DNA from: Bifidobacterium hapali
Lineage (GTDB): Bacteria; Actinomycetota; Actinomycetes; Actinomycetales; Bifidobacteriaceae
DNA length: 57,459 nt
Assembly (NCBI RefSeq): GCF_002259755.1
Contig: NZ_MWWY01000001.1
Coordinates: 459-57,917, forward strand
Direction: 5' to 3'
In this document: piece after piece, positions 45,225 through 53,080 of the stretch
Position numbering within the stretch: the stretch's first letter is position 1
Layout: each line of letters begins with the position of its first letter
Translations under genes and position numbers: made by a program
The notes under the pieces: generated by a model
Told to the model about the DNA's origin: nothing
The model's database searches: none
Seen by the model: only the letters and a program-made list of their open reading frames with translations

Positions 45225-46253
45225 ATGTCATTGCCGAAACCAAAGGTGACGATCTCCGATGTGGCTAGGGTAGCCGGCGTCTCCAGCAGTGCTGTCTCGT
45301 ATGCCCTCAACGACAAGCCTGGCGTGTCCGCAGCAACGCGAGACAAAGTCCTCAAAGTCGCAGATAGCTTAGGCTGGCGTCCCAACAGTGCCGCCAAGTC
45401 ATTGTCTGATGCCAGCACACGGTCAATCGGTTTGGTACTCACGTACGACACCGCAGTACTGTCAGTCGAAACGTACACGATGGAACTGATCGCTGGCCTG
45501 TCGTCGGAACTTGAGAAGGAAGGCTACTCGCTGACCATTCGTTACGCGAGCAGTCAGAAATCAGAAATGGACGTGTTGCGCGACTGGATCGCAACCGGTG
45601 GCGTGGACGGCGTGCTACTGACGAATATCGAACTCGGCGATCCTCGCGTTGACTTGTTCTGCGATCACCCTGAACTGCCAGTCCTATTGCTGTGTGATTC
45701 TTCCGTTGCAGGCGGTCTGCCTGCGCTATCTGACGACGAACAGAGTTCCGCGCATCTGCTGGTCGATTACTGTCATGAACTCGGCCACCAGCGTATTGCC
45801 CGCGTCGCCGGACCTGAAGCGCTGAGCCACACGTTCATCCGCGACAATGCGTTCATGGAAGAGACTGCCGAACTGAATCTGCAATACAGCTGCCTTCACT
45901 CCGATTACTCGCCGGACGGTGGACGCAGGTGCACGGATCGACTGCTATCGCTGCCAAATCCGCCGACTGCAATCATCTACGACAACGATATTATGGCGCT
46001 CTCTGCAATGCGCATGGCGCAAGAACTTGAGATGGACATACCGGGCGAACTGTCGATTATCGCGTGGGATGATTCGTTCCTGTGCCAAGTGAACATGCCG
46101 TCTATTACTGCGCTGAGCCGTGACGTTGTGGGTCGCGGCCGTGCTAGTGCGCGCGCATTACTTGACATGATCGACGGTCAGACGTTTGAATCCACGACCG
46201 ACGTCACCAGTGAAATCATCTTTCGCGACTCCAGCGGCCCACTCATCGCGTGA
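45225..46253 (+). CDS. LacI-family transcriptional regulator
   Basis: 342 residues. N-terminal helix-turn-helix and hinge (VTISDVARVAGVSSSAVSYALNDKP spans residues about 8-32; hinge RPNSAAKSLS), then a periplasmic-binding-like sensor domain (GLVLTYD; AIIYDNDIMALSAMRMAQEL). LacI proteins bind palindromes with a central CG, which fits TTAACCGGTTAA at the locus promoters. This is the only such regulator in the locus, so it is the best candidate to read them, with a mannan-derived sugar as inducer (inference). GGAAGGGG precedes ATG 45225. Confidence 0.9.
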   Translation: MSLPKPKVTISDVARVAGVSSSAVSYALNDKPGVSAATRDKVLKVADSLGWRPNSAAKSLSDASTRSIGLVLTYDTAVLSVETYTMELIAGLSSELEKEGYSLTIRYASSQKSEMDVLRDWIATGGVDGVLLTNIELGDPRVDLFCDHPELPVLLLCDSSVAGGLPALSDDEQSSAHLLVDYCHELGHQRIARVAGPEALSHTFIRDNAFMEETAELNLQYSCLHSDYSPDGGRRCTDRLLSLPNPPTAIIYDNDIMALSAMRMAQELEMDIPGELSIIAWDDSFLCQVNMPSITALSRDVVGRGRASARALLDMIDGQTFESTTDVTSEIIFRDSSGPLIA

Positions 46254-46379
46254 TTGGGTTGTATTCACGTTTTGTCTGTCAACTGCGTGGTTGGTATTCA
46301 GGGTGGCTGACAAGAACGTCGTAAGTGGGGCAACGAACGTATGGTCTGAGATGCGCAGAAGTACGTTAATACTGTGTGC

Positions 46380-46417
46380 TTAATCGGTTAAGTAGCTGCT
46401 GATTCCTTTGCTATACT
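46380..46417 (+). promoter_or_regulatory. Operator/promoter of the anchored binding-like protein and DUF624 genes
   Basis: TTAATCGGTTAA (46380-46391) overlaps a weak -35 (TTAAGT, 46388-46393); TATACT follows at 46412-46417. Confidence 0.65.
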
Positions 46418-46488
46418 TGTGAACAGTTGCAGAACAACCATGATATTGAGATGAATTCATTGCAACGGTAAGCAAGGAGGCGATAACA

Positions 46489-47280
46489 GTGCGTGAACAG
46501 CAGAATGATCATGTGAATCGCTCATTAGCTGAGCACCGTGGCGGCGGTTCGATCAATGATCGTCAATCTGAAGCGATTCATACGTTGTCTGCTGATATTG
46601 CATATAAAGGAAAATCGCGTATTGCTACGCTACGTGCGTTACCAAATGATCGAAAATGGTCGTATTTCCGTGACGAACTACTCGCACGAACAGTTGCGAT
46701 CATTGCGGCTGTTGTTGTCATTGTGTATCTTACAGTGCAGATTCTCACGCCGCAGGCCGCGCCTCAACTCACTGTTGCCGTTACGAAAAGTGCGCTCGGC
46801 ACGAGTGATGGTGCGGCATTACAAACGCAAGTTGCGCAAGCGCTTAAGTTACCTGAAGGACGAGAAGGTGGCGTGACGATTGATACAGGGTACGATCTGA
46901 CGGACAACAACAGCCTGACAAAACTGCAAACACGGCTTTCTGCGCATGAGCTTGATATCATCATCGCGTCGCCAGATGATTTCACAAAACTGGCGGGATT
47001 CGGCTATTTCCAGACGATCAATGATGCCCTCACGAGCGAGCAACAGCGTAACTTAAGCGGTTCATTTGTTTCATTTCATGGATTCGATGACTCGGACGGC
47101 ACTGACATTGATTACGACGGTTCAGGTAAAGGGGCGAGTGTTCCATACGGATTGCAGCTTGCCAGCGCAAAGCGATGGACCGCTTTACACTCCGCCGACA
47201 AGGATGCACTGGCCGGTGTCGTACTCGAATCAAAGAATGCCAGCAATGCTCAGAAATTCGTCGATTGGATGACCTCATGA
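46489..47280 (+). CDS. Membrane-anchored protein with solute-binding-protein-like fold fragment
   Basis: 263 residues, not a recognised family. A cytoplasmic N-terminus (1-65), one membrane helix (about 66-87, TVAIIAAVVVIVYLTVQIL), then an exported region whose patterns (LQTRLSAHELDIIIASPDDF, ASNAQKFVDWM) resemble a shortened extracellular sugar-binding protein. It could be an accessory sensor or docking factor for the importer; that is inference from fold hints and from its operator. GTG 46489 with AAGGAGG 8 nt upstream. Followed by the DUF624 gene. Two AAGCGGTTCA-type words occur in this pair of genes. Confidence 0.65.
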   Translation: MREQQNDHVNRSLAEHRGGGSINDRQSEAIHTLSADIAYKGKSRIATLRALPNDRKWSYFRDELLARTVAIIAAVVVIVYLTVQILTPQAAPQLTVAVTKSALGTSDGAALQTQVAQALKLPEGREGGVTIDTGYDLTDNNSLTKLQTRLSAHELDIIIASPDDFTKLAGFGYFQTINDALTSEQQRNLSGSFVSFHGFDDSDGTDIDYDGSGKGASVPYGLQLASAKRWTALHSADKDALAGVVLESKNASNAQKFVDWMTS

Positions 47281-47371
47281 GCCAATATAAGAGTCAATGT
47301 TGCCCCCCGTGTCAAGAGATACCGAGCACCCGCCGAATACTGACCATTCGACCCGCAGAAAGGAATTTCCC

Positions 47372-48034
47372 ATGAAAATTGCGCAGCAAGATAACCCATT
47401 TAATACATTCATGTCTCGCGTGGGCGACCTTGCAATGATCAATATCGCGTGGGCAGTCTGTTGCTTACCAGTGGTGACGATTGGTGCATCAACGGCGGCG
47501 ATGTTTGAAGTCGTACGATGCCTGCACGAAGATAATGATGCGCATGTACTGAAGCGGTTCATCTCCGCATTGACACGGCGTTTCGCTGCATCGTTTGCAT
47601 TGGAATTAATTGCGGCAGTATTTCTTGCGCTGGGCACGTTCGACTTGTGGTATCTGACTAAACTGTCGCCGGACACCACGTTCGCATCACTTGCATATGG
47701 TGTGATTATTGCGATCGCGTTGATTGTTGCTATTGGTGCAGGTTTTGTGTTCCCGGTCACTTCACGATCGAAACTATCTGTGGGCGCGCAGATCATGCAA
47801 TCCTTTCGTATTGCAATAGCGCATCCTGTAGTTGCGTTAGCAGTGTTCGCGCTCAATGCTCTACCGGTTGTAATTGCCACATTCGTGCCGGGCGGGCTAT
47901 TCCCCGTGGTGTTCTTCTGGGGATTGCTGCTAGCTGCCGCAAGCGCTTGGCTTACGATCTACCTCATGCTGGGTGCAGGCATTATTACTTTGCGTGTCGA
48001 TTCATCAACGGAACCGGTTCAGTACAACGACTGA
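47372..48034 (+). CDS. DUF624 (YesL-like) membrane protein
   Basis: 220 residues with about five membrane helices, N-terminal NPFNTFMSRVGDLAMINIAW and CCLPVVTIGASTAAM characteristic of DUF624/YesL. These small membrane proteins commonly accompany oligosaccharide ABC operons; their function is unknown. AAAGGAAT precedes ATG 47372; the open frame from 47297 lacks a site. It lies 91 bp after the anchored binding-like protein, probably cotranscribed. An AACCGGTTCA word lies in the last codons (48012-48021). Confidence 0.85.
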   Translation: MKIAQQDNPFNTFMSRVGDLAMINIAWAVCCLPVVTIGASTAAMFEVVRCLHEDNDAHVLKRFISALTRRFAASFALELIAAVFLALGTFDLWYLTKLSPDTTFASLAYGVIIAIALIVAIGAGFVFPVTSRSKLSVGAQIMQSFRIAIAHPVVALAVFALNALPVVIATFVPGGLFPVVFFWGLLLAAASAWLTIYLMLGAGIITLRVDSSTEPVQYND

Positions 48035-48091
48035 ATGAATCGCATCATCAGTTGCGATCAACTGAACATCCTTGTTCGATACTGCGTAATG

Positions 48092-48180
48092 TTTTCTGCA
48101 CCATTTTCTGCACCATAAACATATTTTCTGCCTCATATTGCCATGATATGATGCAGAAAACTCGATCATGAGGCAGAAAA
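48092..48180. promoter_or_regulatory. TTTTCTGC(A/C)(C/T)CAT operator array upstream of fic
   Basis: Three direct 13-bp sites (48092-48104, 48104-48116, 48124-48136) and two inverted sites (48148-48160, 48168-48180) fill the region just before the Fic gene. The fic product ends in a winged-helix-like domain that could bind them (inference). Confidence 0.7.
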
Positions 48181-48193
48181 CGGAGATAATATC

Positions 48194-49300
48194 ATGCATC
48201 GATGCGAGTATATCGAGTCCGCGCGTTCTTTGTTCACAGTGCATACGATCGAATTGCTGACCGCAATTCATGAGGCAAAAGGTCGGCAATCAGTACGTAT
48301 CGAGGCATATCCAGAGTTAGTTGGTACGCTTGTCTCAGTGGCACGCATCCAAAGTACTGATGCATCTAACCGCATCGAAGGTATTTCCACGAGTGATCAC
48401 CGTCTTCAAGAACTTATTCGAGAAACAACGACACCGCGTAATCGTAATGAAGAAGAGATCGCTGGCTATCGTGATGTGTTAACACTTATCCATGAGAATC
48501 ATGACTATATTCCGCTTACTCCAAATGTGATTTTGCAACTGCATCGCGACCTATTTCGTCATACGCCGCTGACATTTGGTGGACATTTCAAAGACACTGA
48601 CAATATTATCGTGGAACGATTGTCTGATGGGACTCAATCGGTTCGATTCACGCCACCATCCTCGTTGATTATTCCACAACTCATCGAACAAGCTTGCGAA
48701 GCTTATCGTGCAGCAACTGATGGTACTAGCTGGACCGATCCATTACTGGCGACAATCATGTTCATTTTCGACTTCGCTTGCGTTCACCCGTTCAACGATG
48801 GCAATGGTCGTATGAGTCGTCTGTTGACGCTGTTGCTGCTCTATCGCAGCGGCTTCAATGTGGGTAAATACATCAGTCTCGAGCGCATCATTGAGCAGAC
48901 AAAAGATGCGTATTATGATGCGCTCGCTGCAAGCACGAAAGGTTGGAATGAGAACAGTAACGATTACAAGCCGTTTGTTGGCTATATGCTAGGCGTTATA
49001 TTGACTGCATATCGAGATTTTGATGAGCGAATGAATATGACCGTGCCTGACAGGGATGACAAGAATTTGTTAGTTACATCGTTGAACGGGAGTCCGACGA
49101 AGGATGAACGGATTCAACTACTGTTTGATCGCACGTTGAAGCCAATGTCAAAGCGTGATGTGCTTACTCAATTGCCGGATATTAGTATTTCTACTGTTGA
49201 ACGAGTGCTTAAACGTATGCTTGACGAGGGAATACTACTTAAGATTGGTAGCGGTCGTGCTACTAGATATGTTAAACAGCGTGAACCGCGTGTTGCTTAA
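48194..49300 (+). CDS. Fic-family protein (putative AMP-transferase) with class II inhibitory helix and wHTH
   Basis: 368 residues. The Fic motif HPFNDGNGRMSR is intact (about 197-208), so transfer of AMP (or another NMP) to a protein is possible. An N-terminal inhibitory-helix motif SNRIEG (about 58-63, (S/T)xxxE(G/N)) marks class II auto-inhibited Fic proteins. The C-terminal 90 residues look like a winged helix (MSKRDVLTQLPDISISTVERVLKRM split across about 305-330). GGAG lies 8 nt before the ATG. Lower GC than the sugar genes on both sides and no perfect operator words, so it appears to be a later insertion into the locus. Confidence 0.92.
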   Translation: MHRCEYIESARSLFTVHTIELLTAIHEAKGRQSVRIEAYPELVGTLVSVARIQSTDASNRIEGISTSDHRLQELIRETTTPRNRNEEEIAGYRDVLTLIHENHDYIPLTPNVILQLHRDLFRHTPLTFGGHFKDTDNIIVERLSDGTQSVRFTPPSSLIIPQLIEQACEAYRAATDGTSWTDPLLATIMFIFDFACVHPFNDGNGRMSRLLTLLLLYRSGFNVGKYISLERIIEQTKDAYYDALAASTKGWNENSNDYKPFVGYMLGVILTAYRDFDERMNMTVPDRDDKNLLVTSLNGSPTKDERIQLLFDRTLKPMSKRDVLTQLPDISISTVERVLKRMLDEGILLKIGSGRATRYVKQREPRVA

Positions 49301-49316
49301 CCGATTAAGATACACT
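49297..49316 (+). promoter_or_regulatory. Operator/promoter of the alpha-galactosidase gene
   Basis: TTAACCGATTAA (49297-49308), overlapping the fic stop codon, lies directly before TACACT (49311-49316), a -10 candidate about 80 nt upstream of the start. Confidence 0.6.
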
Positions 49317-49398
49317 GGCGAATGCGAATGACGATACGACAATCTCGTGCAGCGGACGCTGGGGATGTTCGGTAATTTGCGCAATCAAAAAGGAGACA

Positions 49399-51693
49399 AT
49401 GATGTTCGACCAAGGGCCACATGTAGTGTTGCGTGGCGGCGGCGTGTGCGTCGTACTCAAGACGCCCGAGAATGATATGCCGCAAGTGGAATATTGGGGC
49501 CGCGATTTTGCCGGGCAAACCGATGAATGTGGACATGTGATTGATCGCGGCAATTGTGCGGGATGCGTGACCGCTGGAACGGTTGCTTGCCCGCTTAACG
49601 AATCGGCGCTCGCAGCGCTTGATACGATGACGCTTAAGGATACGCCGCCGAATAAACCTGATGCCTCATGGCGACCATCGCTATTGCCGCAAGGTGCAGA
49701 AGGTTGGGCAGGGCGCGCGGGACTTGAATGTGCGCGTGGCGGCCGGCCCGTATACGCGCGTTGGACGAGCGTTGCTACTCAGTCTGATCCGTCGTCACTC
49801 ACGGTTATTGCAGCGGACAACATCAACGGTTTGCAGCTCACTGCAACGTTACGCATCACCGAATCCGGTTTGATCATCGCGCAGCATACGATCACTAACG
49901 CAGCCAACGTAACCGGTTCAGTTCACGACGATCGCGCAACGATAACCGTCCCCAATGCGACTGAACCACTGTCAATCAGCTGGCTCGACGCAACGCTTCC
50001 TATGCCGAAATATGTTGATACACTCACCCAGTTCACCGGTCGATGGCCGCTCGAAAAGCAGCCAGCTACCGGTCCACTGCCAGTCGGCTCGGTCACGCGT
50101 GATTGTCGGCGTGGCAAAACTGGCCACGATAGTCCGTGGATGTTTATCGCTTCAGTAGGCGAGCCTCGCAACCAAAGCGGCGATATCTGGGCGTGCCACC
50201 TCGCATGGAGCGGTAACCAAACGTATCGCATCGACAATCTGCCCGCTCATGAACCGGTTCTCGGTGCCGGCGAGCTGCTCGGACCCGGTGAAATTCGGCT
50301 CAATCCCGGCGAAAGTTACACTACGCCACAAGTGTGCTTCTCTTACTCCGATCGTGGTTTGGATGGTATCGCCGATCGATTCCACGATTGGCTGCGTGCA
50401 TTACCCGGTCATGTCAACCCAGTTGCCAAGCCACGCCCGTTCACATTGAACACGTGGGAAGCTGTGTATTTCAACCACGATGAGACCACGCTGAAGCGGT
50501 TAGCCGACCGCGCGGCTGAGGTTGGTGTGGAACGGTTCGTACTCGACGACGGATGGTTCCACGAGCGGCGTGACGATACTCGCGGACTTGGGGACTGGGT
50601 GGTCGACCCAGCCGTCTGGCCCAACGGATTAGACGGTTTGGCCTCGCATGTGCACAACCTCGGTATGGAGTTTGGCCTGTGGTTCGAGCCGGAAATGGTG
50701 AACCTCGATTCTGATCTGGCACGTGAACATCCCGACTGGATTCTCGCCGCGCCTGAAGCGGTTCCGTACCGTGCTGATTTATCGTATCGAACACAGTATG
50801 TACTTGATCTCGCTAACCCGGATGCGTACGCGCATGTTCGTGATCAGATGGCTGCGCTCGTTGAACAGCTTGGCGTGAACTATATCAAATGGGATCATAA
50901 CCGTGAGGTTACTGAACCGGTTCATGACGGTCGGTTCGGCTTGCATGAGCAGACAGAAGCCTGCTATCGCTTGTTTGACGAACTCAAAACGCGTTTTCCC
51001 GGGCTGGAGATTGAAAGCTGCTCGTCAGGTGGTGCACGCACGGACGCTGGGATTGGGCAACATGCCGATCGTATTTGGGCATCCGATTCCAATGACCCGC
51101 GCGACCGTGTCGATATTCAACGGTGGACTGAGCTTACCGTGCCGCCGGAAATGATTGGGGCGCATGTTGGCCCGTCGCCTGCACATTCCACAGCTCGCGC
51201 GACTGATTTAAGCTATCGTGCGGCAATCTCCTTAACCGGTTGCTCTGGATTCGAGTGGAATATTCTTGAATGCTCTGATGAGCAGGTTGCTGTGCTCAAA
51301 TCGTTCGTCGCACTGTACAAGGAACTGCGCGGACTACTACATACTGGTCGCGTGATGCACGCCGACTTACGCGATTCAGCATTGCGGGCGCGCGGTGTGG
51401 TGAGTGCAGATTGCACCCATGCCGTGTGGGTGGTTGCTACGACTGACAACATTCGTGACTGGCTGGCTGAGCGATTGCGTATCACTGGACTGGATTCCAC
51501 GCGTTCGTACCGCGTGCGATTGCGGCGCGAGATTGGTGAATCGCATTGGGGATGGGTGACGCCGCAATGGTTAAGCGCCGCTCAAAGCGATGATGGGTTT
51601 ATCGCGCCCGGTCTGCTGCTCGCTAACGTTGGTCTGCAATTGCCGAATCTATGGCCGATGCAAGCGATCGTTCTCGAATTTGAAGCAATCTGA
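49399..51693 (+). CDS. GH36 alpha-galactosidase
   Basis: 764 residues, cytoplasmic. GH36 group I layout: beta-sandwich N-terminus (1-330), TIM barrel with VLDDGWF and LWFEPEMV, catalytic nucleophile Asp in YIKWDHNRE (about 498), ESCSSGGAR, and acid/base Asp in WASDSNDPRDR (about 562), then a C-terminal beta domain. It removes alpha-1,6-galactose side chains, as on galactomannan oligosaccharides. Start ATGATG, with AAGGAGA close upstream; the second ATG (49402) may be the real one. Six or more operator-like words are inside the gene. Confidence 0.95.
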   Translation: MMFDQGPHVVLRGGGVCVVLKTPENDMPQVEYWGRDFAGQTDECGHVIDRGNCAGCVTAGTVACPLNESALAALDTMTLKDTPPNKPDASWRPSLLPQGAEGWAGRAGLECARGGRPVYARWTSVATQSDPSSLTVIAADNINGLQLTATLRITESGLIIAQHTITNAANVTGSVHDDRATITVPNATEPLSISWLDATLPMPKYVDTLTQFTGRWPLEKQPATGPLPVGSVTRDCRRGKTGHDSPWMFIASVGEPRNQSGDIWACHLAWSGNQTYRIDNLPAHEPVLGAGELLGPGEIRLNPGESYTTPQVCFSYSDRGLDGIADRFHDWLRALPGHVNPVAKPRPFTLNTWEAVYFNHDETTLKRLADRAAEVGVERFVLDDGWFHERRDDTRGLGDWVVDPAVWPNGLDGLASHVHNLGMEFGLWFEPEMVNLDSDLAREHPDWILAAPEAVPYRADLSYRTQYVLDLANPDAYAHVRDQMAALVEQLGVNYIKWDHNREVTEPVHDGRFGLHEQTEACYRLFDELKTRFPGLEIESCSSGGARTDAGIGQHADRIWASDSNDPRDRVDIQRWTELTVPPEMIGAHVGPSPAHSTARATDLSYRAAISLTGCSGFEWNILECSDEQVAVLKSFVALYKELRGLLHTGRVMHADLRDSALRARGVVSADCTHAVWVVATTDNIRDWLAERLRITGLDSTRSYRVRLRREIGESHWGWVTPQWLSAAQSDDGFIAPGLLLANVGLQLPNLWPMQAIVLEFEAI

Positions 51694-51768
51694 TTCGTGC
51701 GTCCGCATCGTAAACGCACTTCTGACGCAGAAGACTAGTGCTTTTTAATAACCTGAGGGAGTTATATC

Positions 51769-52974
51769 ATGCCCATCTCATCATCAGACACCGTCGCTTC
51801 TACTCCGCAGCAGCCGCTGCTACCAGTTCCGATCCCAGTCGACCCAAATCTGACTGACCGTACGCGCGCACTATTCAACGCGTTGCACAATCACACCGGT
51901 GAATTTGCCATGTTCGGTCATCAAGGTGACACGTCAAGCCATCACAGCACTACGGCAGACTCCGATGTTCTCGACGTAACCGGTTCATACCCAGCCGTTT
52001 GCGGATTCGATCTTGGTCGTATCGAACTCGGCTGGTCTGAAAATATCGATCATGTACCGTTTGAGTTTATCCGTTCTGAGGCGCGTCGCATGTACCAGCT
52101 CGGTGCAATCATCACGTTCAGCTGGCATTCCGTGAACCCAATCACTGAAGGCGGCTACGGCGATAACATGGCACCTGAATCGGTTGCGTCCGTACTGCAC
52201 GGCGGAAAACTGCACGAGAAATACTGCGGATGGCTTGATCATCTCGCTGATTTTCTACTATCCGTGCGCGACGACAACGATAATCTCATCCCGATCATCT
52301 TCCGCCCATATCACGAGCACACCGGTGATTGGTTCTGGTGGTGCCCGGGATCACCTGCACAACCGACCGATACTGAAGCGGTTCAGTTCGCCGCATTGTG
52401 GCGTATGACCGTGGAATATTTGCGTGACAAACGCGACGTGCACAACATACTGTACGCATACTCGCCCGACCGTAGTCGTATCGATATGACTGACGACGCA
52501 ACCGCTCAAGCTGGCTATCTGTACGGATATCCGGGTGATGAATACGTCGATGTGCTCGGACTTGACGACTACTGGGATATTGACCAGCCGCTCACCGGGC
52601 CGAACGCGATCGATCCAGCAGAACGTCACGATACGTTCGTGCGCATCCTCACACTGATCGGTCAACTCGGCGCAGAACGCGGTAAGCTCGCCGCAGCTAC
52701 TGAAGTCGGCTCGCCACGCGAGTTCGCGTCTGCGTTTGGCTCTAATCCAGATTCGCCGTGGACGACGTTCATGTTGAGTGCGGCGACGGCGAACGAGTTC
52801 ACACAGCGTGTGTTGTGGTATTTGCCGTGGTGCAATTTTCCGGGTGCGGCCGAAGATTCTGGCGCGTACGGAACTCCGATTGCTGGTTCTCAGTATGCGG
52901 ACGATTTCCGCCGATTTGTACGCGACGATTTCATGCGGTTAGCTGACACGTTGCCCTCGATGTACGGCGAATAG
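51769..52974 (+). CDS. GH26 beta-mannanase, cytoplasmic
   Basis: 401 residues. GH26 signatures: FGHQGD (about 48-53), TFSWHSVNP, acid/base Glu in FRPYHEHTGDWFWW (about 182) and nucleophile Glu in ATEVGSP (about 311), with YLPWCNFPG near the C-terminus. There is no signal peptide, carbohydrate-binding module or anchor, so it acts inside the cell on imported manno-oligosaccharides, unlike secreted GH26 mannanases. GAGGGAG lies about 7 nt before the ATG. It follows the alpha-galactosidase by 75 bp and is probably cotranscribed. Confidence 0.93.
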   Translation: MPISSSDTVASTPQQPLLPVPIPVDPNLTDRTRALFNALHNHTGEFAMFGHQGDTSSHHSTTADSDVLDVTGSYPAVCGFDLGRIELGWSENIDHVPFEFIRSEARRMYQLGAIITFSWHSVNPITEGGYGDNMAPESVASVLHGGKLHEKYCGWLDHLADFLLSVRDDNDNLIPIIFRPYHEHTGDWFWWCPGSPAQPTDTEAVQFAALWRMTVEYLRDKRDVHNILYAYSPDRSRIDMTDDATAQAGYLYGYPGDEYVDVLGLDDYWDIDQPLTGPNAIDPAERHDTFVRILTLIGQLGAERGKLAAATEVGSPREFASAFGSNPDSPWTTFMLSAATANEFTQRVLWYLPWCNFPGAAEDSGAYGTPIAGSQYADDFRRFVRDDFMRLADTLPSMYGE

Positions 52975-53080
52975 TAACGCATAATGAATGTGCAATAGCG
53001 GTTCAAGTCAGCAAAACATGCGCCATAATTATTAATGAAACGCGTATAGAACACACATATAACACGCATGGGGGTATGTC

